Assembly (NCBI RefSeq): GCF_002414845.1
Contig: NZ_DIAX01000086.1
Span: 12,563-76,562 of the forward strand
DNA length: 64,000 nt
From: Gordonia sp. UBA5067
Lineage (GTDB): Bacteria > Actinomycetota > Actinomycetes > Mycobacteriales > Mycobacteriaceae
Reading direction: 5' to 3'
Every line of letters starts with the position of its first letter. The first letter of the stretch is position 1. The notes below the pieces were generated by a model that saw nothing but the letters and a program-made list of their open reading frames with translations, was not told the DNA's origin and searched no databases. A program made the translations under genes and the position numbers. Shown one piece after another: positions 1 through 8,514 of the stretch.

Positions 1-221
1 ATGCCACCTATGAAGCGGCACGGATGCATGGGACTGCGACCGGAGGAATTGTCGGCAAGAAGTTCCAGATGACCGTGAAATGGTCTAACGGTCCGGTTGG
101 CATCTACCGAGGCGCAGTCCAGTCTGACGGATACGCCAAGGGGACGACTTATGACGCCAAAGCCGCCAACGTCCCTACCGATTGGCAAGTCGATAAGCCA
201 CTCCGCTGCGTGAAGGCGTAG
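1..221 (+). CDS. C-terminal fragment of a putative secreted protein (5' end outside window)
   Basis: The frame is open from base 3 to a TAG at 219-221, giving about 72 residues with no stop upstream, so the start lies outside the window. The end of the protein carries a TVKWSNGPVGIYRG stretch followed by DW and a cysteine near the C-terminus (PLRC). This resembles a family of small secreted actinobacterial beta-sandwich proteins with a WxNGPVGxYxG signature; the family recollection is from memory and not verified. No function can be assigned. It converges on the MpaB-type gene at 250. Confidence 0.5.
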   Translation, partial: ATYEAARMHGTATGGIVGKKFQMTVKWSNGPVGIYRGAVQSDGYAKGTTYDAKAANVPTDWQVDKPLRCVKA

Positions 222-249
222 CCCAGCCTGGTACGCCGCGACTACTGGG

Positions 250-1116
250 TTAGATCAGTGGTCGGCCAGTGCGTCGGCGCCACCGGGTCTCTTCGAGGAG
301 CAGGCGGAATGGCAGCACTTGAATCGAGTTGGGTGTCACCCGGCTGGTCAGCCGGATGGCCTTGTTGTTCGCTTGGAAGAGCCGCTGCTGGCCACGGGAT
401 GGGTACCAGTTCATCTTGTCCCGAAACTCCGGGGGCAGATAGCCAAGCGTGAGCGCTTCGCTGAACCAACTAAAGACGCGGCCGACTCGTGGTCCAAGTA
501 GGCGGAGCTGGGTCAGCTTCATGAGGTAGTCGCGGACTTCGGGGTCGATCTCGATTCCCTCGACTGTTTCATCCCAATACCGCTGGAAATCGGCGCGGGT
601 CGCCGGCCACATCTCCCGTGGAACCTGCAGCGTCGTACCCATCACCGCACCCTGCTGGTAAGCCTCTTCGGTCACTTCCCCCGGCTTGCCGTAGAGGAGT
701 GCGACATCCTCCCAGCCCTTGTACAGGCACGCCGCGACCCACAGCTGAAGCTTGGGGTCCATGGCGTTGTACTTGATCGGGGAGTCGGCGGTTGAGTGAA
801 CCTGCCGGTGGGCCGAGTTCACGGCCTCGCGGTAGGCCTTACGGTCTTCGGCGTTGCCCAGTGCGGCCACCGAAAGGTAGCTCAACGTCGTTCGCGTGCG
901 TTTCACCGGATGCTTCAGCAGGTTGCCGGATTCGACCTTGCTCTCCACCACCCCGCGACCCACCGGGGCGTTGGCGAGCTGCATGATGACGTTGGTCACG
1001 CCGGCCAGTAGTGCGGCACTGTGGATCTTGATGTCCGGCGAGGTCAGGGCATCCATGTCCTCGCGCGACATGCGTGCCGGACGCTGCTCCGGGGGGACGT
1101 AAGACTTCATGGCCAT
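250..1116 (-). CDS. Oxygenase MpaB family protein (DUF2236)
   Basis: A 288-residue protein of the MpaB/latex-clearing-protein superfamily, putative heme-dependent oxygenases acting on hydrophobic substrates. Family features seen are the RTRTTLSYLSVAALG stretch around residue 75 and a conserved His motif, NSAHRQVHS, around residue 105, which would be a heme-ligand region. I chose ATG at 1116 because GAGGAG lies 5 nt upstream at 1122-1127; a GTG at 1122 would overlap this ribosome-binding site. There is no signal peptide. It is divergent from a TetR gene that starts about 120 bp away, and such pairs are often repressor and target. The substrate is unknown. Confidence 0.82.
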   Translation of the reverse strand: MAMKSYVPPEQRPARMSREDMDALTSPDIKIHSAALLAGVTNVIMQLANAPVGRGVVESKVESGNLLKHPVKRTRTTLSYLSVAALGNAEDRKAYREAVNSAHRQVHSTADSPIKYNAMDPKLQLWVAACLYKGWEDVALLYGKPGEVTEEAYQQGAVMGTTLQVPREMWPATRADFQRYWDETVEGIEIDPEVRDYLMKLTQLRLLGPRVGRVFSWFSEALTLGYLPPEFRDKMNWYPSRGQQRLFQANNKAIRLTSRVTPNSIQVLPFRLLLEETRWRRRTGRPLI

Positions 1117-1243
1117 GCTCACTCCTCGGTTGTACTCATGATTGTGTCATCGGCTGGCGAGCCGCAGTGTGACAACGGTCGTTATCAGTTCAATTCAACG
1201 CGCTCGGCCCGGCGGTGTCAACGTCGATGTCACAATGGGGTGC
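1117..1243. promoter_or_regulatory. Divergent promoter region between mpaB-type gene and TetR
   Basis: This 127-bp region separates divergent genes. It contains TGTCA (1145-1149) and TGACA (1170-1174) as an interrupted inverted repeat, and a further TGTCA at 1216-1220. Such spaced repeats are reasonable candidates for the adjacent TetR regulator's operator, but neither the boundaries nor the binding is shown. Confidence 0.3.
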
Positions 1244-1852
1244 ATGCCTGCTCAATCGATGACTGCGCTGCGCACCTATGCCGGCGAGCACGGCGACGAA
1301 CGTGTCGCACGGCGACGCGAACAGCTCCTGGACGCTGCGCTGGAATCCCTGGGGTCCAGTGCGGGCGGCTCGATCAGTGTGCGCGGCGTGTGCCGCGAGG
1401 CGCGCCTGACCGCGCGCTATTTCTACGAGAGCTTCGTATCGGTCGACGATCTTGTGGCCGCAACCTACGACCGGGTCATCGACGAGATCATGCGCAGTGC
1501 GAGCACGGCCTTTTCTCGGCGGGCCAGCATTCATGCCAGGGTGCGCGGAGCCGTCGCCGCCATCGTCGACGTGATCGACGGCGACCGCCGAAAGGGGCGC
1601 CTGTTGTTCACGCCGACGCTCGTCTCCGCGACGCTGGCCGCCCGTCGTCTCGCCGCGACCGAGAACCTCGCCGCACTGACCGCCCAGTCCACCGCCGGGG
1701 TACACCATCCCGCATCATCCGAGGATGTCGCGGCGGCCTACTACCGCGTCGGGGGACTGGGGAACCTCTTGGCCGCGTGGCTCGATGATCGGGTGCCGAT
1801 GGCGCGCGAGGAACTGATCGGCTCCTGCACCGCGTTGCTGATCGGTGAGTAG
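1244..1852 (+). CDS. TetR/AcrR family transcriptional regulator
   Basis: A protein of about 202 residues with an N-terminal TetR helix-turn-helix (roughly residues 20-65, including VRGVCREARLTARYFYE) and a variable ligand-binding C-terminal half. Three in-frame starts are possible: ATG 1235, ATG 1244, or ATG 1259. I chose 1244 (MPAQSMTALR) because it is nearest to the usual N-terminal length. Its stop overlaps the start of a second TetR gene by 8 nt, so the two are probably co-translated. It may repress the divergent MpaB-type oxygenase gene. Neither ligand nor target is known from the sequence. Confidence 0.8.
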   Translation: MPAQSMTALRTYAGEHGDERVARRREQLLDAALESLGSSAGGSISVRGVCREARLTARYFYESFVSVDDLVAATYDRVIDEIMRSASTAFSRRASIHARVRGAVAAIVDVIDGDRRKGRLLFTPTLVSATLAARRLAATENLAALTAQSTAGVHHPASSEDVAAAYYRVGGLGNLLAAWLDDRVPMAREELIGSCTALLIGE

Positions 1853-2456
1853 CACGGTCAGTGGCGGGTGGCGGATCTACGGACCGCGGACACTGCCCGC
1901 ACCACTGGAGGCCGCGCTGCTGGCGTTCGCCGAGCACGGCTATCACGGCACGTCGGTCCGCGAAATCGCAGCTCGGGCGAAGCTGTCGGTCCCCGGGCTC
2001 TATCATCACTACCCGTCGAAACAGTCACTGCTGCAGGGACTACTCGAGCTCACCATGCTTGATCTGGTGGCGCGCTGTGAGCAGGCCGTCGCCGAGGCCG
2101 GCGCCAAACCGGTCGCCCAATTCGATGCCGTTGTCGAGTCGCTGTTGCGCTTCCACATGTTTCGTCAGGAGCAGGCGTTCATTGGCTCCACCGAGATTCG
2201 CAGCATCGATGACGGCTACCGCGACACCTATGTCGGTTTGCGCGATCGCCAGCAGCGGATTGTCGACGACATCATTGCCGCCGGGGTGGCCGGCGGCGAC
2301 TTCACGACGACCGCGGCCAAGGGGGCGGGGCGCGCGATCACGACAATGTGTGTCGGAGTGTCCACCTGGTACCGCGTCGACGGTGCGATGAGCCCCGACG
2401 AGTTGATCGCCGAGAATCTCGGCTTTGCTCGCGCGATCGTCGGGCTGACCGCGTAG
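1845..2456 (+). CDS. TetR/AcrR family transcriptional regulator
   Basis: A 203-residue TetR regulator. The HTH (residues about 22-65) includes FAEHGYHGTSVREIAARA and LYHHYPSKQ, a textbook TetR recognition helix. The C-terminal part contains DDGYRDTYVGLRDR and resembles the KstR2-like C-terminal domain found in regulators of lipid and CoA-ester metabolism in actinobacteria (family recollection). GTG at 1845 overlaps the preceding TetR stop by 8 nt. A 77-bp palindrome begins immediately after its TAG. Two different TetR genes overlapping in one operon is mildly unusual and may form a two-input switch. Confidence 0.85.
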   Translation: MSSTVSGGWRIYGPRTLPAPLEAALLAFAEHGYHGTSVREIAARAKLSVPGLYHHYPSKQSLLQGLLELTMLDLVARCEQAVAEAGAKPVAQFDAVVESLLRFHMFRQEQAFIGSTEIRSIDDGYRDTYVGLRDRQQRIVDDIIAAGVAGGDFTTTAAKGAGRAITTMCVGVSTWYRVDGAMSPDELIAENLGFARAIVGLTA

Positions 2457-2533
2457 CTGCTGAGAACCGCACCAGGACGACTGGTCGAGGTGATAATCAC
2501 GTTCGTGGTTCGCCAGGGGGAGGTTTTCAGCAG
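2457..2533. repeat. 77-bp palindromic intergenic repeat, copy A
   Basis: An imperfect palindrome of exactly 77 bp begins CTGCTGAGAACCGCACC and ends GGTTTTCAGCAG, symmetric around GTGATAATCAC centred at 2495. It starts directly after the TetR stop codon and ends 33 bp before the trpB2 start. Related copies are at 18262-18339 and 34598-34674. It could fold as a long hairpin in RNA and act as a terminator, or be a REP-like mobile palindrome. Confidence 0.8.
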
Positions 2534-2566
2534 TGGCCGACCGGTCTCGGCGCTAGGGTGACCAGC

Positions 2567-3859
2567 ATGACTGCCACTCCCGCGAACGACGCTGTGTACG
2601 TCGACGTCCCGACGCATTGGTACAACCTCGCCGCCGAGCTCGCCGAGCCCATCCCGCCGCATCTGCACCCGGGAACCAAGGAGCCGGTCGGGCCCGACGA
2701 CCTCGCCGCCCTGTTCCCGATGGGGCTGATCATGCAGGAGGTGGCCAGCGAGCCGTACATCGAGATCCCCGAGCCGGTTCGGGAGATCTACCAGATGTGG
2801 CGGCCGTCGCCGCTGTTGCGGGCACGCAGATTCGAGGAGGCGCTGAACACCAAAGCGCGCATCTACGTCAAGTACGAGGGCGTTAGCCCCGTCGGCAGTC
2901 ACAAGACGAATTCGGCGGTTGCGCAGGCGTATTACAACTACGTCGACGGTGTCACCAAGCTGACCACCGAGACGGGAGCGGGCCAGTGGGGCAGCGCGCT
3001 CGCCTTCGCGGGCGCCCAGTTCGGCATCGACGTAGAGGTATGGCAGGTGCGGGCCTCCTACGACTCAAAGCCCTACCGCGGCTACCTCATGCGCACCTAC
3101 GGCGCGACTGTGCACCCGAGTCCATCGGACCTCACCGAGTCGGGCCGGGCGATGCTGGCGAAGGACCCCACCACGACGGGGAGTCTGGGAATGGCGGTCA
3201 GCGAGGCTGTCGAGGTCGCCGCGAAGGACCCCTCGACGCGGTATGCCCTGGGCAGCGTGCTCAACCATGTGGTGCTGCATCAGAGTGTGATCGGGCAGGA
3301 GGCCGTCGAACAATTGGCCCTCGTCGAACCGGATGGGGCCGATGTGATCTTCGGCTGCGCGGGGGGCGGGTCGAATCTCGGTGGATTGGCCTTCCCGTTT
3401 ATCCGCGAGTTGATCCATGGACGGTCCAACCCGCGCATCGTCGCGGCCGAGCCGGCGGCCTGTCCGTCGATCACCCAAGGCGAGTATCGCTACGACCACG
3501 GCGACGTCGCAGGTCTCACGCCGCTACTGAAGATGCACACGCTGGGCATGGATTTCGTACCCGACCCCATTCATGCCGGCGGTCTGCGCTATCACGGAAT
3601 GGCGCCGGCGCTGAGCCACACCGTCGAGCTGGGGCTCGTCGAGGGGGTGGCGATCAGCCAGCACGACGCATTCGCCGCGGGCGTGCAGTTCGCGCGGACT
3701 CAGGGGATCGTGCCCGCACCCGAGTCGACGCATGCGATCGCGGCCTGCGCGGCTCATGTCGCCGACAGCGACAAAGAGGAAGTCGTGGTGATCGGGCTAT
3801 CCGGGCATGGTCAGCTCGACCTGCCCGCCTACGCGGAGTTCCTCGACGGCAAGTTCTGA
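2567..3859 (+). CDS. trpB2: Tryptophan synthase beta subunit-like PLP enzyme (TrpB2)
   Basis: A 430-residue PLP-dependent enzyme of the TrpB2 class, which makes L-tryptophan from indole and L-serine. The PLP lysine is K113 in VSPVGSHKTNSA; the phosphate-binding loop is GCAGGGSNLGG. The N-terminal extension, with HWYNLAAELAEP and the PLHPGT-like PHLHPGT motif, is typical of TrpB2 rather than TrpB1. Start ATG 2567 matches the conserved TrpB2 N-terminus; an open frame continues upstream but would run through the 77-bp palindrome. No trpA is adjacent, so it may be a stand-alone indole salvage enzyme. It is separated from the following FadE gene by a tandem repeat. Confidence 0.92.
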   Translation: MTATPANDAVYVDVPTHWYNLAAELAEPIPPHLHPGTKEPVGPDDLAALFPMGLIMQEVASEPYIEIPEPVREIYQMWRPSPLLRARRFEEALNTKARIYVKYEGVSPVGSHKTNSAVAQAYYNYVDGVTKLTTETGAGQWGSALAFAGAQFGIDVEVWQVRASYDSKPYRGYLMRTYGATVHPSPSDLTESGRAMLAKDPTTTGSLGMAVSEAVEVAAKDPSTRYALGSVLNHVVLHQSVIGQEAVEQLALVEPDGADVIFGCAGGGSNLGGLAFPFIRELIHGRSNPRIVAAEPAACPSITQGEYRYDHGDVAGLTPLLKMHTLGMDFVPDPIHAGGLRYHGMAPALSHTVELGLVEGVAISQHDAFAAGVQFARTQGIVPAPESTHAIAACAAHVADSDKEEVVVIGLSGHGQLDLPAYAEFLDGKF

Positions 3860-3866
3860 CGGCCCT

Positions 3867-3906
3867 AGCTCCGCCGACTGGGCCCGAGCTTCGCCGACTG
3901 GGCCCG
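3867..3906 (+). repeat. Two tandem 20-bp repeats downstream of trpB2
   Basis: Two adjacent 20-bp units, AGCTCCGCCGACTGGGCCCG and AGCTTCGCCGACTGGGCCCG, differ at one base. They begin 8 bp after the trpB2 stop. The core CGCCGACTGGGCCCG is related to repeat units after the stops at 6421 (complement) and 13545. Confidence 0.75.
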
Positions 3907-3951
3907 GCGACGGCAGCGCGTGCTTAGCTGAAGCCCGGCGGAAGGGATGGC

Positions 3952-5100
3952 ATGACGCTGACTGAAGCGGAGGAATCGATGGTCGCGCTGGTGCGCGACT
4001 TCATCGACCAGCGGGTTGTCGGGAACGTCCGAGAGTTCGACGAGGACGATGTCTATCCCGAAGAGTTCATCGAGGAGATGAAAAAGCTCGGGTTCTTCGG
4101 CCTGCTCGCGCCCGCCGAGTATGGCGGCGTGGATGTCAGCATGGCGTGCTTCGCACGCGTCTGCGAAGAGTTGGCCCGCGGCTGGATGAGTCTGGCTGGA
4201 GCGATTGGCGGCCACTCGGTGATCACCTACCTGATCAAGACCTTCGGCACGCCGGAGCAGCAGGACAAGTATCTCGGTGCGATGGCAGAGGGGGCGATCC
4301 GTGCCACCATGGCGCTCACCGAACCGGGTGGCGGCAGCGACCTTCAGGCGATGCGCACCAACGCCGTCCCCACCGGCGACGGCTACGTCATCACCGGCTC
4401 GAAGACGTGGATCTCCAATGCCGCACACTCGGGCCTCGTCGGACTCCTGTGCCGCACCGACCGCGACGTCACACCGGCACACACGGGCATGAGCGTCTTG
4501 CTCGTCGAACCGGGCGAGGGGTTCGCGATATCCCGGAAGCTCCCCAAGCTCGGGTATCGCGGGGTCGAAGCCTGCGAGCTGGTATTCGACGCGATGCCGG
4601 TGCCCGCCGATGCCGTGCTCGGCGGTGAGCCGAACCGGGGGTGGGCGCACATGATGCGCGGACTGGAAGTCGGGCGCATCCAGGTGGCTTCACGTGCATT
4701 GGGCGTCGGACAGGCCGCGCTCGAGGCGGCGACAAAGTATGCACAGGAACGAGAATCCTTCGGCCAGCCGATTTGGAAGCACCAGTCGGTGGGCAACATG
4801 CTCGCCGATATGGCGACCAAGCAGCAGGCCGCGCGACTGCTCACCGTCGATGCGGCGCAGAAGCTCGACCGCGGCGAGCGGGCCGACATGGAAGCCGGCA
4901 TGGCGAAACTCTTCGCGTCGGAGACGGCCATGGAGATCGCGCTGGATGCGGTCCGCGTGCACGGCGGCTACGGCTATTCCAAGGAGTTTGACGTCGAGCG
5001 GTACTTTCGGGATGCGCCGCTGATGATCGTCGGCGAGGGCACCAATGAAATTCAGCGCAACGTGATCGCCGCGCAGTTGATCGCCCGCAACAAGATCTGA
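3952..5100 (+). CDS. Acyl-CoA dehydrogenase (FadE-type)
   Basis: A 382-residue flavoprotein catalysing alpha,beta-dehydrogenation of an acyl-CoA. The three-domain ACAD layout is intact: an N-terminal helical part, a beta domain with MALTEPGGGSDLQAMRT, and a C-terminal helical domain with RVHGGYGYSKEF. The catalytic glutamate is E362 in IVGEGTNEIQRN. The N-terminal EELARGWMSLAG motif is shared with the FadE gene at 9805-11052, so the two are paralogues. ATG 3952 is preceded by GGAAGGG. The thiolase begins 10 bp after its stop, so they are co-transcribed. The substrate is unknown but is probably shared with the surrounding cluster. Confidence 0.92.
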   Translation: MTLTEAEESMVALVRDFIDQRVVGNVREFDEDDVYPEEFIEEMKKLGFFGLLAPAEYGGVDVSMACFARVCEELARGWMSLAGAIGGHSVITYLIKTFGTPEQQDKYLGAMAEGAIRATMALTEPGGGSDLQAMRTNAVPTGDGYVITGSKTWISNAAHSGLVGLLCRTDRDVTPAHTGMSVLLVEPGEGFAISRKLPKLGYRGVEACELVFDAMPVPADAVLGGEPNRGWAHMMRGLEVGRIQVASRALGVGQAALEAATKYAQERESFGQPIWKHQSVGNMLADMATKQQAARLLTVDAAQKLDRGERADMEAGMAKLFASETAMEIALDAVRVHGGYGYSKEFDVERYFRDAPLMIVGEGTNEIQRNVIAAQLIARNKI

Positions 5101-5110
5101 GGATCCCTCG

Positions 5111-6334
5111 ATGACCAGGCAAGAGCTTCGCCGCGCAGCCATCGTCGCCCCGCTCCGTACTCCGGTCGCCGTCTTCGGCGGTGCACTCAAGGACCTGCCC
5201 GTCGAGGATCTTGGCGCGACGATCGTGCGGGCCGTCGTCGACCGGTCCGGAATCGATCCCGGCCGTATCGACGACGTCGTCTTTGCCCAGTCGTACGCCA
5301 ATTCTGAGGTGCCCTGCGTCGGACGCTGGCTGGCGCTGCACGCCGGACTGCCGATCGACGTGCCGGGCATGCAACTCGACCGTCGGTGCGGCGGCGGCCT
5401 GCAGGCGATTGTGACCGCCGCGATGATGGTGCAGACCGGTGCGGCCGATGCCGTACTGGCCGGTGGCGTGGAGTCGATGAGCCGGATCGAGTACTACTCG
5501 ACGACGCACCGGTGGGGATCACGGTCGGGCAACTCGGAACTCTACGACCGGCTCGACCGTGGGCGTGCGCGGTCCCAGCCCGAGGACCGCTTCGGCAAGA
5601 TTGCCGGGATGATCGAGACCGCTGAAAACCTCGCCCGCGACTTCGGAATCTCCCGGGCCGACGCCGATGTCTACGCGGCGCGCAGCCACCGGCGTGCCGC
5701 CGCGGCCTGGGCGGCGGGCAACTTCGATGACGAGACCGTCGCCGTGCCGGTCCCGCAGCGCCGTGGCGGCGTGGTCGAATTCACCCGAGACGAGGGCATT
5801 CGTCCGGACGTCACTGTCGAATCCCTGAGCCTTCTGCGCCCGATCATGCGCGGCGGCACCGTCACGGCCGGCAATGCGAGTCAGCAGAATGACGCGGCCG
5901 CGGGACTGCTCGTCGTCGCCGAAGATCAGTTGGAATCGCTGGGTGTCGAGCCGATCGGGTTCCTCACCGATTGGGCGGCTGCCGGGTGTGACCCGGCGCG
6001 GATGGGGATCGGACCGGTGCCCGCGGTCGCGAAGCTTGCGGGGCGCGCCGGTCGTTCGGTCACCGAGTTGCTCGACGCGATCGACGTCGTCGAGCTCAAC
6101 GAGGCGTTTGCGGTTCAGGTCCTCGCGGTGCTCGGCGGTTGGGGGTGGGGCGATCAGGACCGCATCAACGTCAACGGGTCGGGCATCTCACTCGGTCACC
6201 CGATCGGGGCGACCGGCGTCCGAATGGTCACCACGATGCTCCATGACCTGCGCCGTCGTGGTGGTGGCACGGGCCTGGCGACGATGTGCGTCGGCGGCGG
6301 GCAGGGGCTTGCCGCGACCTTCGAGGCGGTTTAA
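5111..6334 (+). CDS. Acetyl-CoA acetyltransferase / thiolase
   Basis: A 407-residue thiolase that cleaves a 3-ketoacyl-CoA with CoA. The nucleophile is C93 in QLDRRCGGGLQ; the C-terminal catalytic pair is H363 in NVNGSGISLGHPIGATG and C393 in CVGGGQG. The DRRC context, instead of the usual NRxC, is shared with the second thiolase at 11070, marking a cluster-specific subfamily. It lies 10 bp downstream of a FadE gene and ends in a block of tandem repeats. The last step of the 4-16 kb acyl-CoA pathway is its most likely role. Confidence 0.92.
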   Translation: MTRQELRRAAIVAPLRTPVAVFGGALKDLPVEDLGATIVRAVVDRSGIDPGRIDDVVFAQSYANSEVPCVGRWLALHAGLPIDVPGMQLDRRCGGGLQAIVTAAMMVQTGAADAVLAGGVESMSRIEYYSTTHRWGSRSGNSELYDRLDRGRARSQPEDRFGKIAGMIETAENLARDFGISRADADVYAARSHRRAAAAWAAGNFDDETVAVPVPQRRGGVVEFTRDEGIRPDVTVESLSLLRPIMRGGTVTAGNASQQNDAAAGLLVVAEDQLESLGVEPIGFLTDWAAAGCDPARMGIGPVPAVAKLAGRAGRSVTELLDAIDVVELNEAFAVQVLAVLGGWGWGDQDRINVNGSGISLGHPIGATGVRMVTTMLHDLRRRGGGTGLATMCVGGGQGLAATFEAV

Positions 6335-6414
6335 CTGCCCACTCGGCGCGGGATGACTGCCCACTCGGCGCGGTCCTACTGCCCACTCGGTGGAGTTGGG
6401 GTGCCCACTCGGCG
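6334..6414. repeat. Four short tandem repeats between convergent genes
   Basis: Four copies of a 13-15 bp unit occur with 6-9 bp spacers: ACTGCCCACTCGGCG at 6334-6348 and 6356-6370, ACTGCCCACTCGGTG at 6378-6392, and TGCCCACTCGGCG at 6402-6414. The first unit shares its A with the thiolase TAA; the last ends 7 bp before the stop of the MaoC gene. In the MaoC sense direction the unit reads CGCCGAGTGGGCAGT, close to the core after trpB2. Confidence 0.85.
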
Positions 6415-6420
6415 GAAGGG

Positions 6421-6876
6421 CTAGGGGGTGACGACGACGAGTGTCTCGGCGACGCACGCCGGCTTCGGCGATCCTTCGGCGGTGACGACATACTTCACCG
6501 TCAGGACGGTACCGGCGGCACTTTCGGTCACCTCGGTGATGGTGGCGGTCGCCGACAGCGAGCTGTTCACCGGAACCGGCGACGGGAAGCGAACCTTGTT
6601 GGCGCCGTAGTTGATTCGTGCCCCGCCGAAGTCCATGGTGTAGAGGCTCGCCCCGAGCAGGGGGATCAGCGACAACGTTAGATATCCGTGCGCAATCGGC
6701 GCCCCGAACGGCCCGTCCTTGGCGCGCTGCGGGTCGACGTGGATCCACTGGTGGTCACCGGTCGCGTCGGCGAAGAGGTTGATCCGCTCCTGGTCGACGA
6801 CCAGTGACGGGCCGGGCCCGATCTCCTCGCCGATCGCAGCGCGGACTTCGTCGAGGGACGTGAAGGTACGGGACAT
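6421..6876 (-). CDS. MaoC-like hot-dog acyl-CoA hydratase
   Basis: A 151-residue single hot-dog protein, the size of (R)-specific enoyl-CoA hydratases. The catalytic Asp-x4-His is seen in FADATGDHQWIHVDP around residue 40, and the following GAPIAHGYLTLSL is the usual hot-dog helix continuation. It hydrates an enoyl-CoA to a 3-hydroxyacyl-CoA. It is the last gene of a minus-strand operon (FadE, SDR, hydratase, MaoC), 8 bp downstream of the second hydratase gene. The substrate is not determined by the sequence. Confidence 0.88.
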   Translation of the reverse strand: MSRTFTSLDEVRAAIGEEIGPGPSLVVDQERINLFADATGDHQWIHVDPQRAKDGPFGAPIAHGYLTLSLIPLLGASLYTMDFGGARINYGANKVRFPSPVPVNSSLSATATITEVTESAAGTVLTVKYVVTAEGSPKPACVAETLVVVTP

Positions 6877-6884
6877 GGTGGCTC

Positions 6885-7766
6885 CTAGGTCAGGTCACCG
6901 AGCGTGAGTTCGACGGTCGCATGGGCTCCCGCCTCGGCACCGCCGGGACCCATCAGTTCGACGGTAGTACCCCCGGCGGTGGGGGTGGACACGAGCCGTC
7001 CGGACTGGCCGCAGAACAGCGGTGTCCGGATGCGATGAGTCAGCGCCGCAATCCTGCCGGCGCCGGCCAGGCGATGGGTCTCCAACAGCGCCAACGTCAT
7101 CAACGGGCCGTGCACGACGAGCCCCGGGTAGCCCTCGACGCCGGTCGCATACGGCCAGTCGTAATGGATGCGGTGCGCGTTGGCAGTGGCCGCGGAGAAC
7201 CGCATCAGCAGCGCCGGATCGGTGTGGAACTCCCAGTGGCCGGCACCGGCGTCGACGAGGGGCGTTCCGGCCGGAGCCATCGCCGCCGGATCGATCGGCG
7301 ACCGAGATTCTGCGCGCACTCGCGCCGCGGCCGGTCGGAAGACGAGGTGCTGTTTTTCGGCGACGGCAGGCGTCCCGTCGGAGCCGTAGAGCACCGTTGA
7401 CGTCACGACGATGACCAGCGGGCCGCTGCGGCCGTCCTTCTCGGTGACCGACTCGACTACCGATTCCCGCCTGATTTCGTCGCCGACCCGCAACTGCCCC
7501 TCGAACGTCGCCGACCCGCCGGCGAACATGCGCCGCGGCAAGTCGACCGGCGGCAGGAAGGAACCGCGGAACGGATGACCGTCGACATCGACCTGCGCCG
7601 ACGGCGACCAGCGCGGGAGGGCGACCCAATGCCACAGCGGGGGGAGTGGGTCGCCAACGCGCGGAGCCGGCAACCCGTCGTCGAACAGCGCCGCCAGTGC
7701 CGCGACCGGACCGGGGTCGAGCAGTTCGGTGCTGACGACCGTGTGCGGTTCCCAGGCGGGCAACAT
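6885..7766 (-). CDS. FAS1-type/HTD2-like dehydratase, mesaconyl-C4-CoA hydratase-like
   Basis: A 293-residue double hot-dog protein. The N-terminal half has the FAS1-like dehydratase region with DPLPPLWHWVALPRW and the C-terminal half has the MaoC-like segment ATANAHRIHYDWPYA. This combination is typical of the HTD2 / mesaconyl-C4-CoA hydratase family. Gene spacing is 7-8 bp on both sides, so it is in one operon with the SDR and MaoC genes. A CoA transferase resembling 2-methylfumaryl-CoA isomerase is found 5 kb away, the same enzyme pair that acts consecutively in the 3-hydroxypropionate bicycle, suggesting methyl-branched dicarboxyl-CoA chemistry. That link is inference. Confidence 0.8.
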   Translation of the reverse strand: MLPAWEPHTVVSTELLDPGPVAALAALFDDGLPAPRVGDPLPPLWHWVALPRWSPSAQVDVDGHPFRGSFLPPVDLPRRMFAGGSATFEGQLRVGDEIRRESVVESVTEKDGRSGPLVIVVTSTVLYGSDGTPAVAEKQHLVFRPAAARVRAESRSPIDPAAMAPAGTPLVDAGAGHWEFHTDPALLMRFSAATANAHRIHYDWPYATGVEGYPGLVVHGPLMTLALLETHRLAGAGRIAALTHRIRTPLFCGQSGRLVSTPTAGGTTVELMGPGGAEAGAHATVELTLGDLT

Positions 7767-7773
7767 CGGGGCC

Positions 7774-8514
7774 TCACATATACCGGCCGCCGGTGACTTC
7801 CAGAACCGTGCCGGTCATATACGACGACAGATCCGAGGCGAGGAACAAGGCGACCTTCGCGATCTCGTCGGGCTCGCCGGCCCGGCGCATCGGGATCTCG
7901 GCCAGCTTCGAATCCCATGCCTCGGTCGGCATCGCCTCGGTCATGGCGGTGCGGATCAGTCCCGGCTGGATGGCGTTGATCCGAATCCCTTTGGCGGCCA
8001 CCTCTTTGGCCGCTGCCTTGCTCATGGCGACGATGCCGGCCTTGGCGGCCGCATAGTTCGTCTGACCGAAGTTGCCGACCTTGCCCGAGATCGACGACAT
8101 GTTGACGATCGAACCGCCGTCGTGGGCGCCCATGATGTCGGCGGCCAGCTTCATTCCGAGCCAGGTGCCCTTGAGATGCACGTCGATCACCTGGTCGAAT
8201 TGCGCCCCGGTCATCTTGCGCATCGTCGAATCGCGGGTGATGCCGGCGTTGTTGACCACCACGTCGAGGGTTCCGAATCGGTCGACCGCAGCGGCCAGCA
8301 GCGCCGCGATGTCGTCGGCGACGGTGACGTCGCAGCGCAGGCCGAACGCAACGTCGGCGCCGATCTCGGCGGCGGCGTCAGCAACAGCTTCGGCATTCAA
8401 GTCGCCGAGCGCAACGGTGGCACCCTCCGCGGCGAAACGTTTGGCGATGGCCAGTCCGATGCCCTGGGCCGCTCCGGTGATGACGGCGGTCTTGCCGTCG
8501 AGTAGTCCGGTCAT
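7774..8514 (-). CDS. SDR-family 3-hydroxyacyl-CoA dehydrogenase / 3-oxoacyl reductase (FabG-like)
   Basis: A 246-residue classical short-chain dehydrogenase. The cofactor motif TGAAQGIG is at residues 14-21, NNAG follows around residue 90, and the catalytic Ser and YxxxK ([20 protein letters not shown]) are intact. The acidic residue in GDLNAEA after beta-2 suggests NAD(H), fitting an oxidative role between the hydratases and the thiolases. Its ATG overlaps the stop of the upstream FadE gene by 4 nt (ATGA), which implies translational coupling. Confidence 0.88.
   Translation of the reverse strand: MTGLLDGKTAVITGAAQGIGLAIAKRFAAEGATVALGDLNAEAVADAAAEIGADVAFGLRCDVTVADDIAALLAAAVDRFGTLDVVVNNAGITRDSTMRKMTGAQFDQVIDVHLKGTWLGMKLAADIMGAHDGGSIVNMSSISGKVGNFGQTNYAAAKAGIVAMSKAAAKEVAAKGIRINAIQPGLIRTAMTEAMPTEAWDSKLAEIPMRRAGEPDEIAKVALFLASDLSSYMTGTVLEVTGGRYM

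Noticed and set aside
1021..1788. A 255-codon plus-strand frame overlapping the MpaB and TetR genes
   Set aside because: Arg/Cys-rich product without domains; it would overlap two well-supported genes and the divergent promoter.
2457..2533. Palindrome copies as ordinary TetR operators
   Set aside because: At 77 bp with conserved outer ends they are much longer than operators, and they occur beside unrelated genes at three distant positions.
6334..6414. Short CRISPR-like repeat-spacer array
   Set aside because: Repeats are only 13-15 bp and spacers 6-9 bp, with no cas genes; this is far from CRISPR dimensions.
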